A stretch of DNA of 64,000 nucleotides from Caldicellulosiruptor hydrothermalis 108 (GCF_000166355.1 NC_014652.1:124001-188000), one strand, 5' to 3'. Positions 47,505 through 56,750 are shown, counted from the stretch's first letter. Numbers and translations: made by a program. Notes: generated by a model not told the origin, from the sequence alone.

Positions 47505-48533
47505 ATGTTTGAGGTGACAAGCTTTGGAGAGATAATGCTAAGACTCTCACCGCCTGGGTATCAGAGGATTGTGCAGGCGACAAGTTTTGACATCAATTTT
47601 GGCGGTGCTGAAGCAAATGTTGTTGTTGCTCTGTCAAACATCGGGGTGAAGACAAGCTATGTAACACTTCTTCCGCAAAATCCTCTTGGAGATGCTACTA
47701 TAAACTTTCTGAGAAGATATGGGGTTGACACAAGCTATATAAAAAGAAAAGGCAGAAGGCTTGGAATTTATTTTCTTGAAAAGGGTGTTGGTCAGAGAGC
47801 ATCTTCTGTTGTGTACGACAGAGCAGACTCTGCCATAAATGAGATACAGCCTGGGGATATCGACTGGGAGGACATTTTGAGAAAGACCAGGATATTTTTT
47901 TCAACAGGAATCACTGCAGCTTTATCACAAAATGTGCTAAATGAGCTAAAAATGGCTTTTAAGACAGCAAAAAATGCAGGTGCAAAGGTGGCGTTTGACA
48001 TCAATTATAGGTCAAAACTGTGGAGCTATGACAGGGCAAACGAGGTAATCTCAGAGCTTATGCCGTATGTGGACATTTTAATTACAAACGAAGAGCATGT
48101 AAGAAGAGTTTTAAAGATTGATATGGAAGACAAATATTCTGAAGGCATTGACCTTACTCCAGATGGTCAAAAGGTTTTGTTTGAAAGGTTGCAAACAAAG
48201 TACCAAAACTTGGAGAGAATAGTTCTTGCCGCAAGAAGAAGTCTTTCTGCTTCTAAAAACATATTTTTTGCATATACAAGTGATGAAAATGGCAACATTG
48301 TGTTTTCAAAAAAGCGCGAAATAGAAGTTATTGACAGGGTGGGGGCAGGTGACGCTTTTACTGCAGGTGCACTATATAGCATTTTAAGAGGGCTTGAAAG
48401 CACTCAGATGCTTGAGGTTGCAACATACATGTGCGCTCTAAAACATACAGTTGAAGGTGATAGTTTGATTGTGACTGAGGATGAAATAAAACAGGCGCTT
48501 TTACAAGACAGCTCAGGTATGATGAAAAGATAA
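47505..48533 (+). CDS. kdgK: 2-keto-3-deoxygluconate kinase (PfkB family)
   Basis: 342 residues. PfkB kinase with the N-terminal glycine motif INFGGAEANVVVALSNIGV and the C-terminal anion hole and base in DRVGAGDAFTAGALY. It converts KDG to KDPG, the substrate of the aldolase encoded just upstream. An insert around ILITNEEHVRRVLKIDMEDKYSEG, cited here as ILITNEEHVRRVLKID, is typical of bacterial KdgK. Start ATG 47505, GGTAAG upstream. Confidence 0.92.
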   Translation: MFEVTSFGEIMLRLSPPGYQRIVQATSFDINFGGAEANVVVALSNIGVKTSYVTLLPQNPLGDATINFLRRYGVDTSYIKRKGRRLGIYFLEKGVGQRASSVVYDRADSAINEIQPGDIDWEDILRKTRIFFSTGITAALSQNVLNELKMAFKTAKNAGAKVAFDINYRSKLWSYDRANEVISELMPYVDILITNEEHVRRVLKIDMEDKYSEGIDLTPDGQKVLFERLQTKYQNLERIVLAARRSLSASKNIFFAYTSDENGNIVFSKKREIEVIDRVGAGDAFTAGALYSILRGLESTQMLEVATYMCALKHTVEGDSLIVTEDEIKQALLQDSSGMMKR

Positions 48534-48555
48534 AACAAGGGAGGGTTATTTGAAA

Positions 48556-49386
48556 ATGGAAGTTCGGTTTGCAATGCATCCAAGCCAGTTTAAAACTCTT
48601 ACCACAGAACAGATAAGAAAAGAGTTTTTGATTGAAACCTTATTTGAATACGGGAAAATCAACATGGTCTACACTCATGTTGACAGGGTGATTGTCGGTG
48701 GTGCTGTGCCAACAGTGGAAGCTTTGGTCTTGGAAGATGGAAAAGAGATTGGTGCTCAATATTTTCTTGAAAGAAGAGAGATAGGGATAATCAACATAGG
48801 CAGCAAAGGTTATGTTGTGGCAGATGGACAAAAGTTCGAACTTGACAAGAAAGATGGGCTTTATGTTGGAATGTCGACCAAAAAGCTTGAATTTGGGAGC
48901 GATGACCCTTCAAATCCTGCCAAGTTCTACTTTGTTTCAACACCCGCTCATAAACAGTATCCAACAGAAAAGATTGATATCAAGCAAACTGAGGCAACTC
49001 ATCTTGGTTCGCTTTCTGAGTCAAATGAAAGGACAATCTACAAATACATCCATCCAGACGGGGTTAAAAGCTGCCAGCTTGTAATGGGAATGACAATTTT
49101 AGAGCCGAACAATGTATGGAACACCATGCCCTGCCATTTGCATGACAGGAGGATGGAAGTTTACTTCTATTTTGACATGCCAGAAGATGCGTTTGTTTTG
49201 CACCTGATGGGAGAGCCGCAGGAGACAAGACATATTATTGTGAGAAATGAACAGGCGGTAATCAGCCCAAGCTGGTCGATACACTCTGGTGTTGGAACTA
49301 AAAATTATACTTTCATCTGGGCAATGGCAGGCGAAAATCAATCATATTCTGATGTTAATCCTGTGCCTATGAAAGATTTAAAATAA
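48556..49386 (+). CDS. kduI: 5-keto-4-deoxyuronate isomerase
   Basis: 276 residues, collinear with E. coli KduI from MEVRFAMHPSQFKTLT. Zinc cupin with the metal-binding region NTMPCHLHDRRMEVYFYFDM, and later HIIVRNEQAVISPSWSIHSG and YTFIWAMAGEN. It converts 5-keto-4-deoxyuronate, the product of unsaturated-uronate release, to 2,5-diketo-3-deoxygluconate. ATG 48556 has GGGAGGG 10 nt upstream; the TTG two codons earlier is too close to it. Confidence 0.95.
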   Translation: MEVRFAMHPSQFKTLTTEQIRKEFLIETLFEYGKINMVYTHVDRVIVGGAVPTVEALVLEDGKEIGAQYFLERREIGIINIGSKGYVVADGQKFELDKKDGLYVGMSTKKLEFGSDDPSNPAKFYFVSTPAHKQYPTEKIDIKQTEATHLGSLSESNERTIYKYIHPDGVKSCQLVMGMTILEPNNVWNTMPCHLHDRRMEVYFYFDMPEDAFVLHLMGEPQETRHIIVRNEQAVISPSWSIHSGVGTKNYTFIWAMAGENQSYSDVNPVPMKDLK

Positions 49387-49412
49387 GGGGCGATTTTGGA
49401 GGTGACATTGAA

Positions 49413-50174
49413 ATGATATTGGATAAATTCAAACTGGATGGTAAGGTTGCAATTGTGACAGGAGCATCAAAAGGTCTTGGGCAGGGTATGGCAATTGCTT
49501 TGGCTGAAGCTGGTGCAGACATAGTTGGGGTAGCATCTGGGCCTTGTACAGAAACAAAACAGAAGATAGAAGCTCTTGGCAGAAGATTTTTAGAAATCCA
49601 AGCAGACTTGAGGACCATTGAGCCCATAAACTCTATCATTGAAAAGACTGTCCAAGAGTTTGGAAAACTTGATATTCTTGTAAATAATGCAGGAATTATA
49701 AGGAGATGTGATGCGATAGATTTTACAGAAAAGGACTGGGATGATGTCTTGAATCTCAATTTAAAGACAGTATTTTTCTTCTGCCAGGCAGCAGCAAGAC
49801 AGTTCATAAAACAAGGAACAGGCGGCAAAATAATAAACATCGCATCCATGCTTTCTTTCCAAGGTGGAATAAGAGTTCCATCATACACGGCAAGCAAGAG
49901 TGGAGTTGCAGGAATTACAAAAGCACTTGCAAATGAGTGGGCAAAGTACAATATCAATGTCAATGCAATAGCGCCAGGTTATATGGCAACAGATAATACA
50001 AAGCCACTTCGCGAAGACCCTGTCAGAAGTGCGGAGATTCTTTCCAGAATTCCAGCAGGCAGATGGGGTACCCCAGAAGATTTGCAAGGTGCTGTTGTGT
50101 TCTTGGCATCATCAGCTTCTGACTATGTAAATGGCTGTATCTTGAACGTTGATGGCGGCTGGCTTGCAAGATAA
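49413..50174 (+). CDS. kduD: 2-deoxy-D-gluconate 3-dehydrogenase (2,5-diketo-3-deoxygluconate reductase)
   Basis: Classical short-chain dehydrogenase of 253 residues. The cofactor motif is TGASKGLGQGMA, NNAG follows in DILVNNAGIIRR, and the catalytic Ser/Tyr/Lys are in IASMLSFQGG and YTASKSGV. RIPAGRWGTPEDLQGAVVFL is typical of KduD. It reduces 2,5-diketo-3-deoxygluconate to KDG and so closes the gap between KduI and KdgK. It lies 26 nt after kduI. Confidence 0.94.
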   Translation: MILDKFKLDGKVAIVTGASKGLGQGMAIALAEAGADIVGVASGPCTETKQKIEALGRRFLEIQADLRTIEPINSIIEKTVQEFGKLDILVNNAGIIRRCDAIDFTEKDWDDVLNLNLKTVFFFCQAAARQFIKQGTGGKIINIASMLSFQGGIRVPSYTASKSGVAGITKALANEWAKYNINVNAIAPGYMATDNTKPLREDPVRSAEILSRIPAGRWGTPEDLQGAVVFLASSASDYVNGCILNVDGGWLAR

Positions 50175-50189
50175 CCCTTCCATACTTAT

Positions 50190-50218
50190 CCCCGAGGGTT
50201 CAAGTATTGCCCTCGGGG
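50190..50218 (+). terminator. Hairpin terminator after kduD
   Basis: CCCCGAGGG (50190-50198) pairs perfectly with CCCTCGGGG (50210-50218) across an 11-nt loop, followed by GTTCTGTT. The T-tract is imperfect, so some read-through into the GH105 gene is possible. Confidence 0.75.
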
Positions 50219-50231
50219 GTTCTGTTACCTT

Positions 50232-50360
50232 ATGCGCCAGTCTCTTCTGGCTGATGTTCTTGTAACAGGGTCAAATGCAATCAGCAAAAAGAAAGAAGTT
50301 GTCAGTGTTGACTGTTCTGCTTCATACGCCATAAGAGTAGGGAGTGATTACTTTTTTTAG
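50232..50360 (+). pseudogene. Possible remnant, LUD-domain-like fragment
   Basis: A 42-residue frame (MRQSLLADVLVTGSNAIS ... VVSVDCSASYAIRVG) has no ribosome-binding site. It recalls the AD-x-x-x-T-S-NAIT-x-x-G-x-x-V-x-x-D stretch of LUD/LutB-type proteins. It sits in the 217-bp gap between kduD and the GH105 gene. It may be a decayed gene end, or chance. Low confidence. Confidence 0.25.
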
Positions 50361-50391
50361 TATAAAAGCTTGAAGGGAAGGAAGATGGTAT

Positions 50392-51516
50392 ATGAAAAGA
50401 TTAAAGGAGCTTGCTAAAAAGAATTATTCTGTTAAAATGGCAGACAGTGTCATTGCAAAGTTTCCAGAACTTACTGACAAGTGGCAGTATGACTATGGTG
50501 TTGTGTTCAAAGGCATGGAGTACATTTATGAGAATACCTCTGATGAAAAATACTTTGAGTATATAAAGAAAAACATCGACTCTTTTGTTGATGAGAATGG
50601 TAATATCAAGAAATATTCAAAAGATGAGTACAACATAGACCATATAAACAATGGGAAGGCAATTCTATTTTTATATAGAAAAACAGGCGAAGAAAAGTAC
50701 AAAAAGGCAGCACAGCTTCTTCGAGACCAGCTCAAGACCCATCCAAGAACAGTAGAGGGCGGTTTTTGGCACAAAAAAATCTATCCACATCAGATGTGGC
50801 TTGACGGCATCTACATGGGTTCACCATTTTACGCCGAGTATGCAACCTTGATAGGGAAGGATGAAGCTGAAGAGATATTTGACGATGTTGCAAAACAGGT
50901 TATCCTTTGTGCAAAGCACACCAAAGACCCAGTCACAGGTCTTCACTTTCATGGTTGGGATGAAAGCAGGCAGCAAAAATGGGCAAATAAAATCACAGGC
51001 TGCTCTCCAAATTTCTGGGGAAGGGCACTTGGCTGGTTTGCAATGGCAATAGTCGATGTGCTTGACTTTCTGCCACAAGACCATCAATCAAGAGAAACCA
51101 TTTTGGCTATCTTCAGGCAGCTCATTGACGCTGTTTTGAAGTATCAAGACCCTGAGACAGGTGTTTGGTACCAGGTTGTTAACTTTATAGGCAGAAATGG
51201 AAACTATCCTGAGGCTTCAGCTTCATGCATGTTTGCATATGCACTTGCAAAGGGTATAGAAAAGGGGTATTTGGACTCAAGTTATATTAAAGCACTTGAA
51301 AGAGCGTATGAAGGAATAATCTACAGGTTTGTTGAAGAGGATGAAAATGGGCTTTTGAATCTCAACGGAGTTTGTATGGTGGCAGGACTCGGTGGAAATC
51401 CGTACAGAGATGGGTCGTATGAGTATTATATCAGTGAACCAATAAAGACAAATGACCTCAAGGGTGTTGGAGCATTCTTGAAAGCAAGTGCTTGGATAGA
51501 AAGGCTTTTCAAGTAA
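50392..51516 (+). CDS. Unsaturated rhamnogalacturonyl/galacturonyl hydrolase (GH105), cytoplasmic
   Basis: 374 residues, the usual length of YteR/YesR-type enzymes. The alpha6/alpha6 barrel has the catalytic Asp138 in QMWLDGIYMG and a second conserved Asp83 in NIDHINNGKA, plus SPNFWGRALGWFAMAIVDVL, given in full as 20 residues. It releases the unsaturated uronate from lyase-generated oligosaccharides by hydration, yielding the KduI substrate. No signal peptide. A ribosome-binding AAGGAAG lies before ATG 50392. It forms a two-gene unit with the GH28 gene. Confidence 0.93.
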   Translation: MKRLKELAKKNYSVKMADSVIAKFPELTDKWQYDYGVVFKGMEYIYENTSDEKYFEYIKKNIDSFVDENGNIKKYSKDEYNIDHINNGKAILFLYRKTGEEKYKKAAQLLRDQLKTHPRTVEGGFWHKKIYPHQMWLDGIYMGSPFYAEYATLIGKDEAEEIFDDVAKQVILCAKHTKDPVTGLHFHGWDESRQQKWANKITGCSPNFWGRALGWFAMAIVDVLDFLPQDHQSRETILAIFRQLIDAVLKYQDPETGVWYQVVNFIGRNGNYPEASASCMFAYALAKGIEKGYLDSSYIKALERAYEGIIYRFVEEDENGLLNLNGVCMVAGLGGNPYRDGSYEYYISEPIKTNDLKGVGAFLKASAWIERLFK

Positions 51517-51542
51517 TTAATAATAGGAGGTATAAAACGAAG

Positions 51543-52886
51543 ATGTTTGTAAACGTTCGAGAGTTTGGAGCAAAGGGCAATGGTATTGACAAGGACACAG
51601 AAGCTTTTAAAAAGGCTATTGAGGAGTGTGAAAAGCAGGGTGGAGGCACAATTTTTGTTCCAGCAGGTATATATCATATAGGTGCAATCCATCTTAAAAG
51701 CAACATGACACTTTACATTGAAAGCGGGGCTGTGTTGAAATTTTCACAGGATGAAGAGGACTATCCACTTGTATATACCCGCTGGGAAGGCGAAGAGATG
51801 CAGGTTTATTCTCCTTTGATATATGCTGAAAATGCTGAAAACGTTGCAGTAGTGGGATTTGGCACAATTGATGGACAGGGCGAAAAGTGGTGGCGTCTTC
51901 ACAGAAATAAAGAGTTAAAATATCCAAGACCTCGTTCTATCTGTTTTTACAGGTGCAACAACGTCACTATCGAAGGAATAAAGATTGTAAACTCTCCAAG
52001 CTGGACGGTAAATCCCATAGAGTGCCAGAATGTCACAGTTCACAACGTAAAGATTCAAAACCCTTATGACTCGCCAAACACAGATGGGATAAATCCGGAG
52101 TCGTGCAAGGGCGTCAGGATATCAAACTGCTACATAGACGTGGGTGATGATTGTGTGACATTAAAATCTGGTACTGAAGATTGTAAACAGAAAATTCCCT
52201 GTGAGAACATCACCATCACAAACTGTATAATGGCTCACGGACATGGCGGAGTTGTTATCGGAAGTGAGATGAGTGGCGGGGTTCGAAATGTTGTCATTTC
52301 AAACTGCATTTTTGAGGGCACAGACAGAGGAATAAGAATAAAGACAAGACGAGGTCGTGGAGGAGTTGTTGAGGATATAAGAGTTTCGAACATTGTGATG
52401 AAAAATGTGATGTGTCCGTTTGCGTTTTATATGTATTATCACTGCGGCAAGGGCGGAAAAGAAAAGAGAGTTTGGGACAAATCTCCTTATCCTGTTGATG
52501 AATCGACCCCAATTGTAAGGAGGATTTATATAAGCGATGTGGTTGTAAGAGAGGCAAGAGCAGCAGCAGGGTTTTTATACGGTCTTACAGAGATGCCAAT
52601 TGAAGATGTTGTATTTTCAAATGTCACAGTTGAGATGGCGCAAAACCCTGAGCCTGAGCTTCCTGCTATGATGAGCTATTTAGACCCCATGGCAAAAAGA
52701 GGGTTTGTTATAAATACTGTTAAAAACATTAGATTCATGAATGTTTCTGTGATGAACCAGGAAGGTGCTGCTTTTGAACTTAACAATTGTGAGAATGTAG
52801 AGTTTTACAGATGCAGGGCAAAAGATACAGCAGATTATTCTAAGATTTTGAGTCTGAACAATACAATGAATCTGATTGCCGAGTAG
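51543..52886 (+). CDS. Polygalacturonase (GH28), cytoplasmic
   Basis: 447 residues. Right-handed beta-helix with GH28 catalytic signatures in order: NTDGINPESC, VGDDCVTLKSG with paired Asp, HGHGGVVIGSEMSGGVRNV and RGIRIKTRRGRGG. No signal peptide, so it presumably acts as an exo-enzyme on short imported galacturonides. ATG 51543 is chosen because GGAGG lies 12 nt upstream and family members begin at this point; an in-frame start inside the GH105 end is unlikely. It follows GH105 by 26 nt. Confidence 0.93.
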   Translation: MFVNVREFGAKGNGIDKDTEAFKKAIEECEKQGGGTIFVPAGIYHIGAIHLKSNMTLYIESGAVLKFSQDEEDYPLVYTRWEGEEMQVYSPLIYAENAENVAVVGFGTIDGQGEKWWRLHRNKELKYPRPRSICFYRCNNVTIEGIKIVNSPSWTVNPIECQNVTVHNVKIQNPYDSPNTDGINPESCKGVRISNCYIDVGDDCVTLKSGTEDCKQKIPCENITITNCIMAHGHGGVVIGSEMSGGVRNVVISNCIFEGTDRGIRIKTRRGRGGVVEDIRVSNIVMKNVMCPFAFYMYYHCGKGGKEKRVWDKSPYPVDESTPIVRRIYISDVVVREARAAAGFLYGLTEMPIEDVVFSNVTVEMAQNPEPELPAMMSYLDPMAKRGFVINTVKNIRFMNVSVMNQEGAAFELNNCENVEFYRCRAKDTADYSKILSLNNTMNLIAE

Positions 52887-53056
52887 AAGTACAGTACCTT
52901 AAAATTGTCCAGGTCACTTTAAAATTTTCCGCATGTAAATTACTGGAATGTCTAAAAAATCTGAGTTTTTCTGAGCTTTTATATGGGTTTAATATTTTCA
53001 GTATGGTTTTAATAAATTCAGCTACTCTCGAGTGAAAGGAGGTTGATATAATTAAA

Positions 53057-53131
53057 ATGAAAACAAAAAAAATAAGGAGGAATCAAAATGATTTGTTCAA
53101 GAACGTTTATAAGATCAAAAGAATTTTTTAA
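53057..53131 (+). other. Possible short leader ORF overlapping the binding-protein start
   Basis: ATG 53057 opens a 24-codon lysine/arginine-rich frame (MKTKKIRRNQNDLFKNVYKI ...) with AAAGGAGG upstream at about 53036-53043. It overlaps the first 44 nt of the binding-protein gene in another frame and contains that gene's own ribosome-binding site. It could couple translation or be an accident of purine-rich sequence. Confidence 0.25.
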
Positions 53132-54707
53132 AGTTGTGGTATTGCTGGTATGTATTGTTTTTATCATTTCAAGTATAGGCATGCTTTCGCCACAATCAAA
53201 AGCCTTAGCCACCACAAAAAAAGTTACTCTGACTTATTTTGTTCCTATGAGTAATGAAGCTTCTCTATTTTACAAAAGTTTTGCTGAAATACCATGTTAT
53301 CAGTTGATGGAAAAAGCTACGGGAGTAAAATTTGTTTTTAAACATCCACCTCTTGCTGCATCTGCTGCACAAGACCAGTTCAATTTAATGATAGCTTCTC
53401 GACAGTTAACTGACATAATAGAATGGGGATGGGATGGCTATCCTGGAGGTCCTGAAAAAGCCATCATTGACAAGGTAATTGTGCCGTTGAATGATTACAT
53501 ACCCAAGTATGCACCAAATTTAAAAAGACTTCTTGATAAAAACCCTCAAATCAAAAGGATGGTAAGCTCAATTAGTGGAAAAATCTATGGTTTCCCTGCT
53601 TTAAAAGAAACGCCAATAGATGCATATTACGGTCCTCAGGTTAGAAGGGATTGGCTTGAAAAACTTAAAATTGCTCCGCCAGAGACAGTAGATGAATGGT
53701 ATAAAATGTTGAAGGCGTTTAAAACCAGAGACCCGAACGGAAATGGAAAAGCAGACGAAAGACCTTTTTCAATGTTAAGAGGTGCTGCAAATCCGAGAGC
53801 TGTTTTTGACTATTGCAGCTTTTTAGTTGGGGCGTGGGGAATAAAAACAGACTTCTTCCAAGTAAATGGAAGAGTTAAATATGGAGCAATTGAACCTCAG
53901 TTTAAAGAGTTTATGAATACTTTGGCAAAATGGTGGAAAGATGGGTTGATTGATCCAGATATACTGACGATGAATCAACAAACAATTCAAGCAAATGTTT
54001 TGAGCGACAAAATTGGAGCATATCTGGGGATAATTTCGGGGCATATGGGTGCCTTTTTAGCAGCAAAGAAAGGGACAGACTTTGATTTAATAGGTGTGAA
54101 ATATCCAGTACTGAAAAAAGGTGAAATAGCACGAATCGGTCAAAATGAGTATCCTTTTACGGGAAGAGCAGCAGCAATTACAACCAGCTGTAAGAACATA
54201 GAGGCAGCATGCCGTGCGCTCGACTGGGCTTATAGCAAGGATGGGTATATGGCTTTTAATTTTGGTGTAAAAGGAAAATCTTATATGATTAAAAACGGCC
54301 GACCAATTTATACCGATGAAATTCTTTACAACCCGCAAGGATTAGGGCCAAAACAGGCATTAGCTAAATATGCGCTGATTTATGGTCCGTTTGTCCAATC
54401 CAGGGAGTATACATTACAAATCAACTTGCAGTTGCCTCAACAAAAAGAAGCTTCAAAGAATTGGGGTATGGTTAAAAATGATATTGCATTAGGCCCAGTT
54501 TCGCTTTTCTTTACCCCAGAAGAGACTAAAGAAATTGCAAATATTATGAATACCATAAATACTTATTATGATGAGATGTTTTTGAAGATGATGACAGGCA
54601 AGTATAATAATTATGATGCTTTTGTAAAAACTCTAAAGAAAATGAAGATAGAAGAAGCTATAAAGATTTATCAGAATGCTTATAACAGATATATGCAAAG
54701 AAAATGA
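53088..54707 (+). CDS. Extracellular solute-binding protein, LplA type (no permeases adjacent)
   Basis: 539 residues. The signal peptide (about 1-41) ends near ALA-T, without a lipobox. It is a close paralogue of 6134-7714; the two share NLMIASRQL/NIMIASRQL, YPGGP and VFDYCSFLVGAWGIKTDF. The segment DPNGNGKADERPF, a calcium-loop-like stretch, occurs here but not in the paralogue. TAAGGAGG precedes ATG 53088. No permease or ATPase gene follows, only a hairpin and a mobile element. It either uses the permeases at 7863-9712 or has lost its own. Confidence 0.87.
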   Translation: MICSRTFIRSKEFFKVVVLLVCIVFIISSIGMLSPQSKALATTKKVTLTYFVPMSNEASLFYKSFAEIPCYQLMEKATGVKFVFKHPPLAASAAQDQFNLMIASRQLTDIIEWGWDGYPGGPEKAIIDKVIVPLNDYIPKYAPNLKRLLDKNPQIKRMVSSISGKIYGFPALKETPIDAYYGPQVRRDWLEKLKIAPPETVDEWYKMLKAFKTRDPNGNGKADERPFSMLRGAANPRAVFDYCSFLVGAWGIKTDFFQVNGRVKYGAIEPQFKEFMNTLAKWWKDGLIDPDILTMNQQTIQANVLSDKIGAYLGIISGHMGAFLAAKKGTDFDLIGVKYPVLKKGEIARIGQNEYPFTGRAAAITTSCKNIEAACRALDWAYSKDGYMAFNFGVKGKSYMIKNGRPIYTDEILYNPQGLGPKQALAKYALIYGPFVQSREYTLQINLQLPQQKEASKNWGMVKNDIALGPVSLFFTPEETKEIANIMNTINTYYDEMFLKMMTGKYNNYDAFVKTLKKMKIEEAIKIYQNAYNRYMQRK

Positions 54708-54771
54708 TAGAAAACAAGTTACTTTACTACAACAAATAACTTAAAATCACAGAAAACTACGGTAAATACTG

Positions 54772-54857
54772 ATTGAGTCATTTCTCGCCTTGATGTAAAA
54801 TTTTGGTTTATTTTTGAGACTTTATTCTTTTAATCCACGGGTGAGAAATGGCTCAAT
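54772..54857 (+). repeat. Inverted repeat downstream of the orphan binding-protein gene
   Basis: ATTGAGTCATTTCTC (54772-54786) pairs with GAGAAATGGCTCAAT (54843-54857) with one wobble across a 56-nt loop. It occupies the place where the other binding-protein genes of the window have an intercistronic hairpin, 65 nt after the stop. Confidence 0.6.
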
Positions 54858-55026
54858 TTATGTTTACACAACTGTGGGATCTTAACTTGTTCAAGGTGTT
54901 CAAAAAACACTACTCTTATTATGATTTATTCACAAAACAAAGAAGTAATTTTATGATACCTATTGTAAAGTAAAGTACCTTTTTAAATATATTTGACCAT
55001 GTTATTATAAAATTGCACAATCAAAT

Positions 55027-55048
55027 CTATTAAAACAAAACAAACAGT
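55027..55048. repeat. 22-bp direct repeat, left copy
   Basis: The 22-bp sequence begins CTATTAAAACAAAACAAACA and is identical at 56877-56898. It flanks the transposase-bearing unit. Confidence 0.8.
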
Positions 55049-55312
55049 AGGCGTTTGCAAAATAGGTGGTGATTGAAGGTAAAAGGCACCAATACTAACA
55101 TGAAATACAATCAAGATACAAAAAGAAAAGAGAAGTGAAAACCAAATATTATCAATACCAACAAAAATAATCAGCAACAAACATATGACAAAAATTAACA
55201 ACTTCAAAAAAGACAATAATATCCTAAGCCTTCTTAACTCCTTGTTTTAGAAGGTTAAGTAAAAACAAAACCAGAAATTTTTTGTAAGAAATAGATTTAA
55301 AAAATAGTAGTA

Positions 55313-56743
55313 TTAAGCGATAAGTTTTTTGAGCTTGTTAAGTTTTTTGATAGTCAATTTAGAGCAATAGAGTTTGATATTGTGAGCGAGAATAAACAAG
55401 AGCGAGAAAGTAATGGCAGATAGCAAGAAATCAGAGAAAATAGAAATATGGTCATAAGTAGAGATAGTATCAGAGCCCATGTAGGATTTCAGGTGGTAAA
55501 TAGTCTGCTCTACAGCGACACGTTTTTTGTAGAGGTCAAAAAACTCTTGTGAATTTCTGTTGATACCTGGGAAAGAGCGAAAGTTATCTGGGTATGTATA
55601 GAACATTCTACCCGATTTAGAGGTAGTACAAGGCTGAGGGCAAGAGCAGATGCGTTTGCCATCTTTGTATTGTGACATAGGGCAAGTCCATTTAAGGCGC
55701 AAAGAGCGATTTTTACCCTGACATTTGCCTTCGGGTTTAAAAGGTTTGTTGAACTTTTTGCAGATAGGGATACCATCTTCAGAAATAACGATATTGGGGT
55801 CTGATGTAGGTGTAGTATTTTTAGAAGCTCTTGTATTTAGTGGAATAACGATTTTGGAGAAGTTAAAGGTATTTTTTAAAGTGGAGTATATGTTGTGGGA
55901 ATCCAAAGCACTGTCGGCGATGAAAGTGGAGAAATTTTTGGGGATATAAGAGAATAAAGTTTCGAGCGAAGGAATTAAACCTTTAGAGTCGGAGATAGCT
56001 TTTGCTTCTTGTGGGTCAGAGGAAGGGGAATCATAGTTAAACAGAGGTACTAAAGCTAAAGGGATACCGAGAGCGTTGGTAATGACTGCAAATTTTAAAG
56101 CCCAGCAGAAATGGCCATTTACAAACATAAGACGGATGTTAGAATTAGCGTTAGCAGTTTTAGGCAAAGAAGAATAAACGAGAGAGTAGACTTTTTCAGA
56201 GGGAAGTTCAGGGTTAGCTTTTGAGGTATTTTTCAGCAGTAGATGAATGAATTTAGGATTGTTTTCACGAACCTTTGGGACAATACCTGTTGTGTCGAAG
56301 ATTAAGATTGAAGAATCTTGAGGGCATTGTTGGATGGAAATATTATGTGCATGGATAGAGATATTTTGAAAAAGTTTATGGATTTCACTTGCAAATATTT
56401 TTCTAAAGCGAGAGAGAGTAGAGATAGAAGGGACATTGCCATGAAGATTACAAAATGAGCGAAGTTCGAATGAGTTGAGTAAGACAGCACGAAGCTGAGT
56501 TAAAGTATTGAGTTTGAGCAATTTTTGGACGAGGAAGCAACAAAGCATAGATTCTAAAGAGAAGTATCTATGCTTACCGAAATATTTGTAGTAGGCATTG
56601 TAGAAAGAAGAAGGTATATAATGTGACAAGTCAATGAATTTATTGAACAAGCCCAAGAGGCTTTCAGGCTTGTAGAGAGCCGAAGCCTTTAGGTGGGAGA
56701 ATAGGTCTATGAAAGAAAGTTGTTTAGGTTTGGTGTTGAACAT
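55313..56743 (-). CDS. DDE transposase, IS4-type
   Basis: 476 residues. The Tnp_1 DDE fold has a first Asp in ILIFDTTG and a second in FIADSALDSHN. The exact YREK signature Y-x2-R-x3-E-x6-K of IS4-type enzymes occurs as Tyr405, Arg408, Glu412 and Lys419. A cysteine-containing insert (CSCPQPC) lies before the last catalytic residue. The reading frame is intact, so it may be active. GAGGAGGG is spaced 7 nt from the ATG but lies in a potential hairpin with an upstream complementary copy. The subgroup (for instance IS1182-like) is not certain. Confidence 0.88.
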   Translation of the reverse strand: MFNTKPKQLSFIDLFSHLKASALYKPESLLGLFNKFIDLSHYIPSSFYNAYYKYFGKHRYFSLESMLCCFLVQKLLKLNTLTQLRAVLLNSFELRSFCNLHGNVPSISTLSRFRKIFASEIHKLFQNISIHAHNISIQQCPQDSSILIFDTTGIVPKVRENNPKFIHLLLKNTSKANPELPSEKVYSLVYSSLPKTANANSNIRLMFVNGHFCWALKFAVITNALGIPLALVPLFNYDSPSSDPQEAKAISDSKGLIPSLETLFSYIPKNFSTFIADSALDSHNIYSTLKNTFNFSKIVIPLNTRASKNTTPTSDPNIVISEDGIPICKKFNKPFKPEGKCQGKNRSLRLKWTCPMSQYKDGKRICSCPQPCTTSKSGRMFYTYPDNFRSFPGINRNSQEFFDLYKKRVAVEQTIYHLKSYMGSDTISTYDHISIFSDFLLSAITFSLLFILAHNIKLYCSKLTIKKLNKLKKLIA

Positions 56744-56750
56744 TTTGGAA

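Larger units (their letters stand above)
54708..55312. other. 605-bp gene-poor gap before the transposase
   Basis: It holds an inverted repeat (54772-54857), A/T-rich sequence without a convincing gene, the first 22-bp direct repeat (55027-55048) and the left end of the mobile element. A 77-codon hydrophobic frame on the minus strand (54983-55216) crosses the repeat boundary and is not accepted as a gene. Confidence 0.6.

Noticed and set aside
46933-47583. 216-residue frame antisense to kdgA and kdgK
   Set aside because: Runs opposite two clearly identified enzymes and has an unlikely cysteine- and tyrosine-rich composition.
54983-55216. Hydrophobic 77-residue frame on the minus strand
   Set aside because: TTG start, no clear ribosome-binding site, and it crosses the boundary between the mobile unit and outside sequence.
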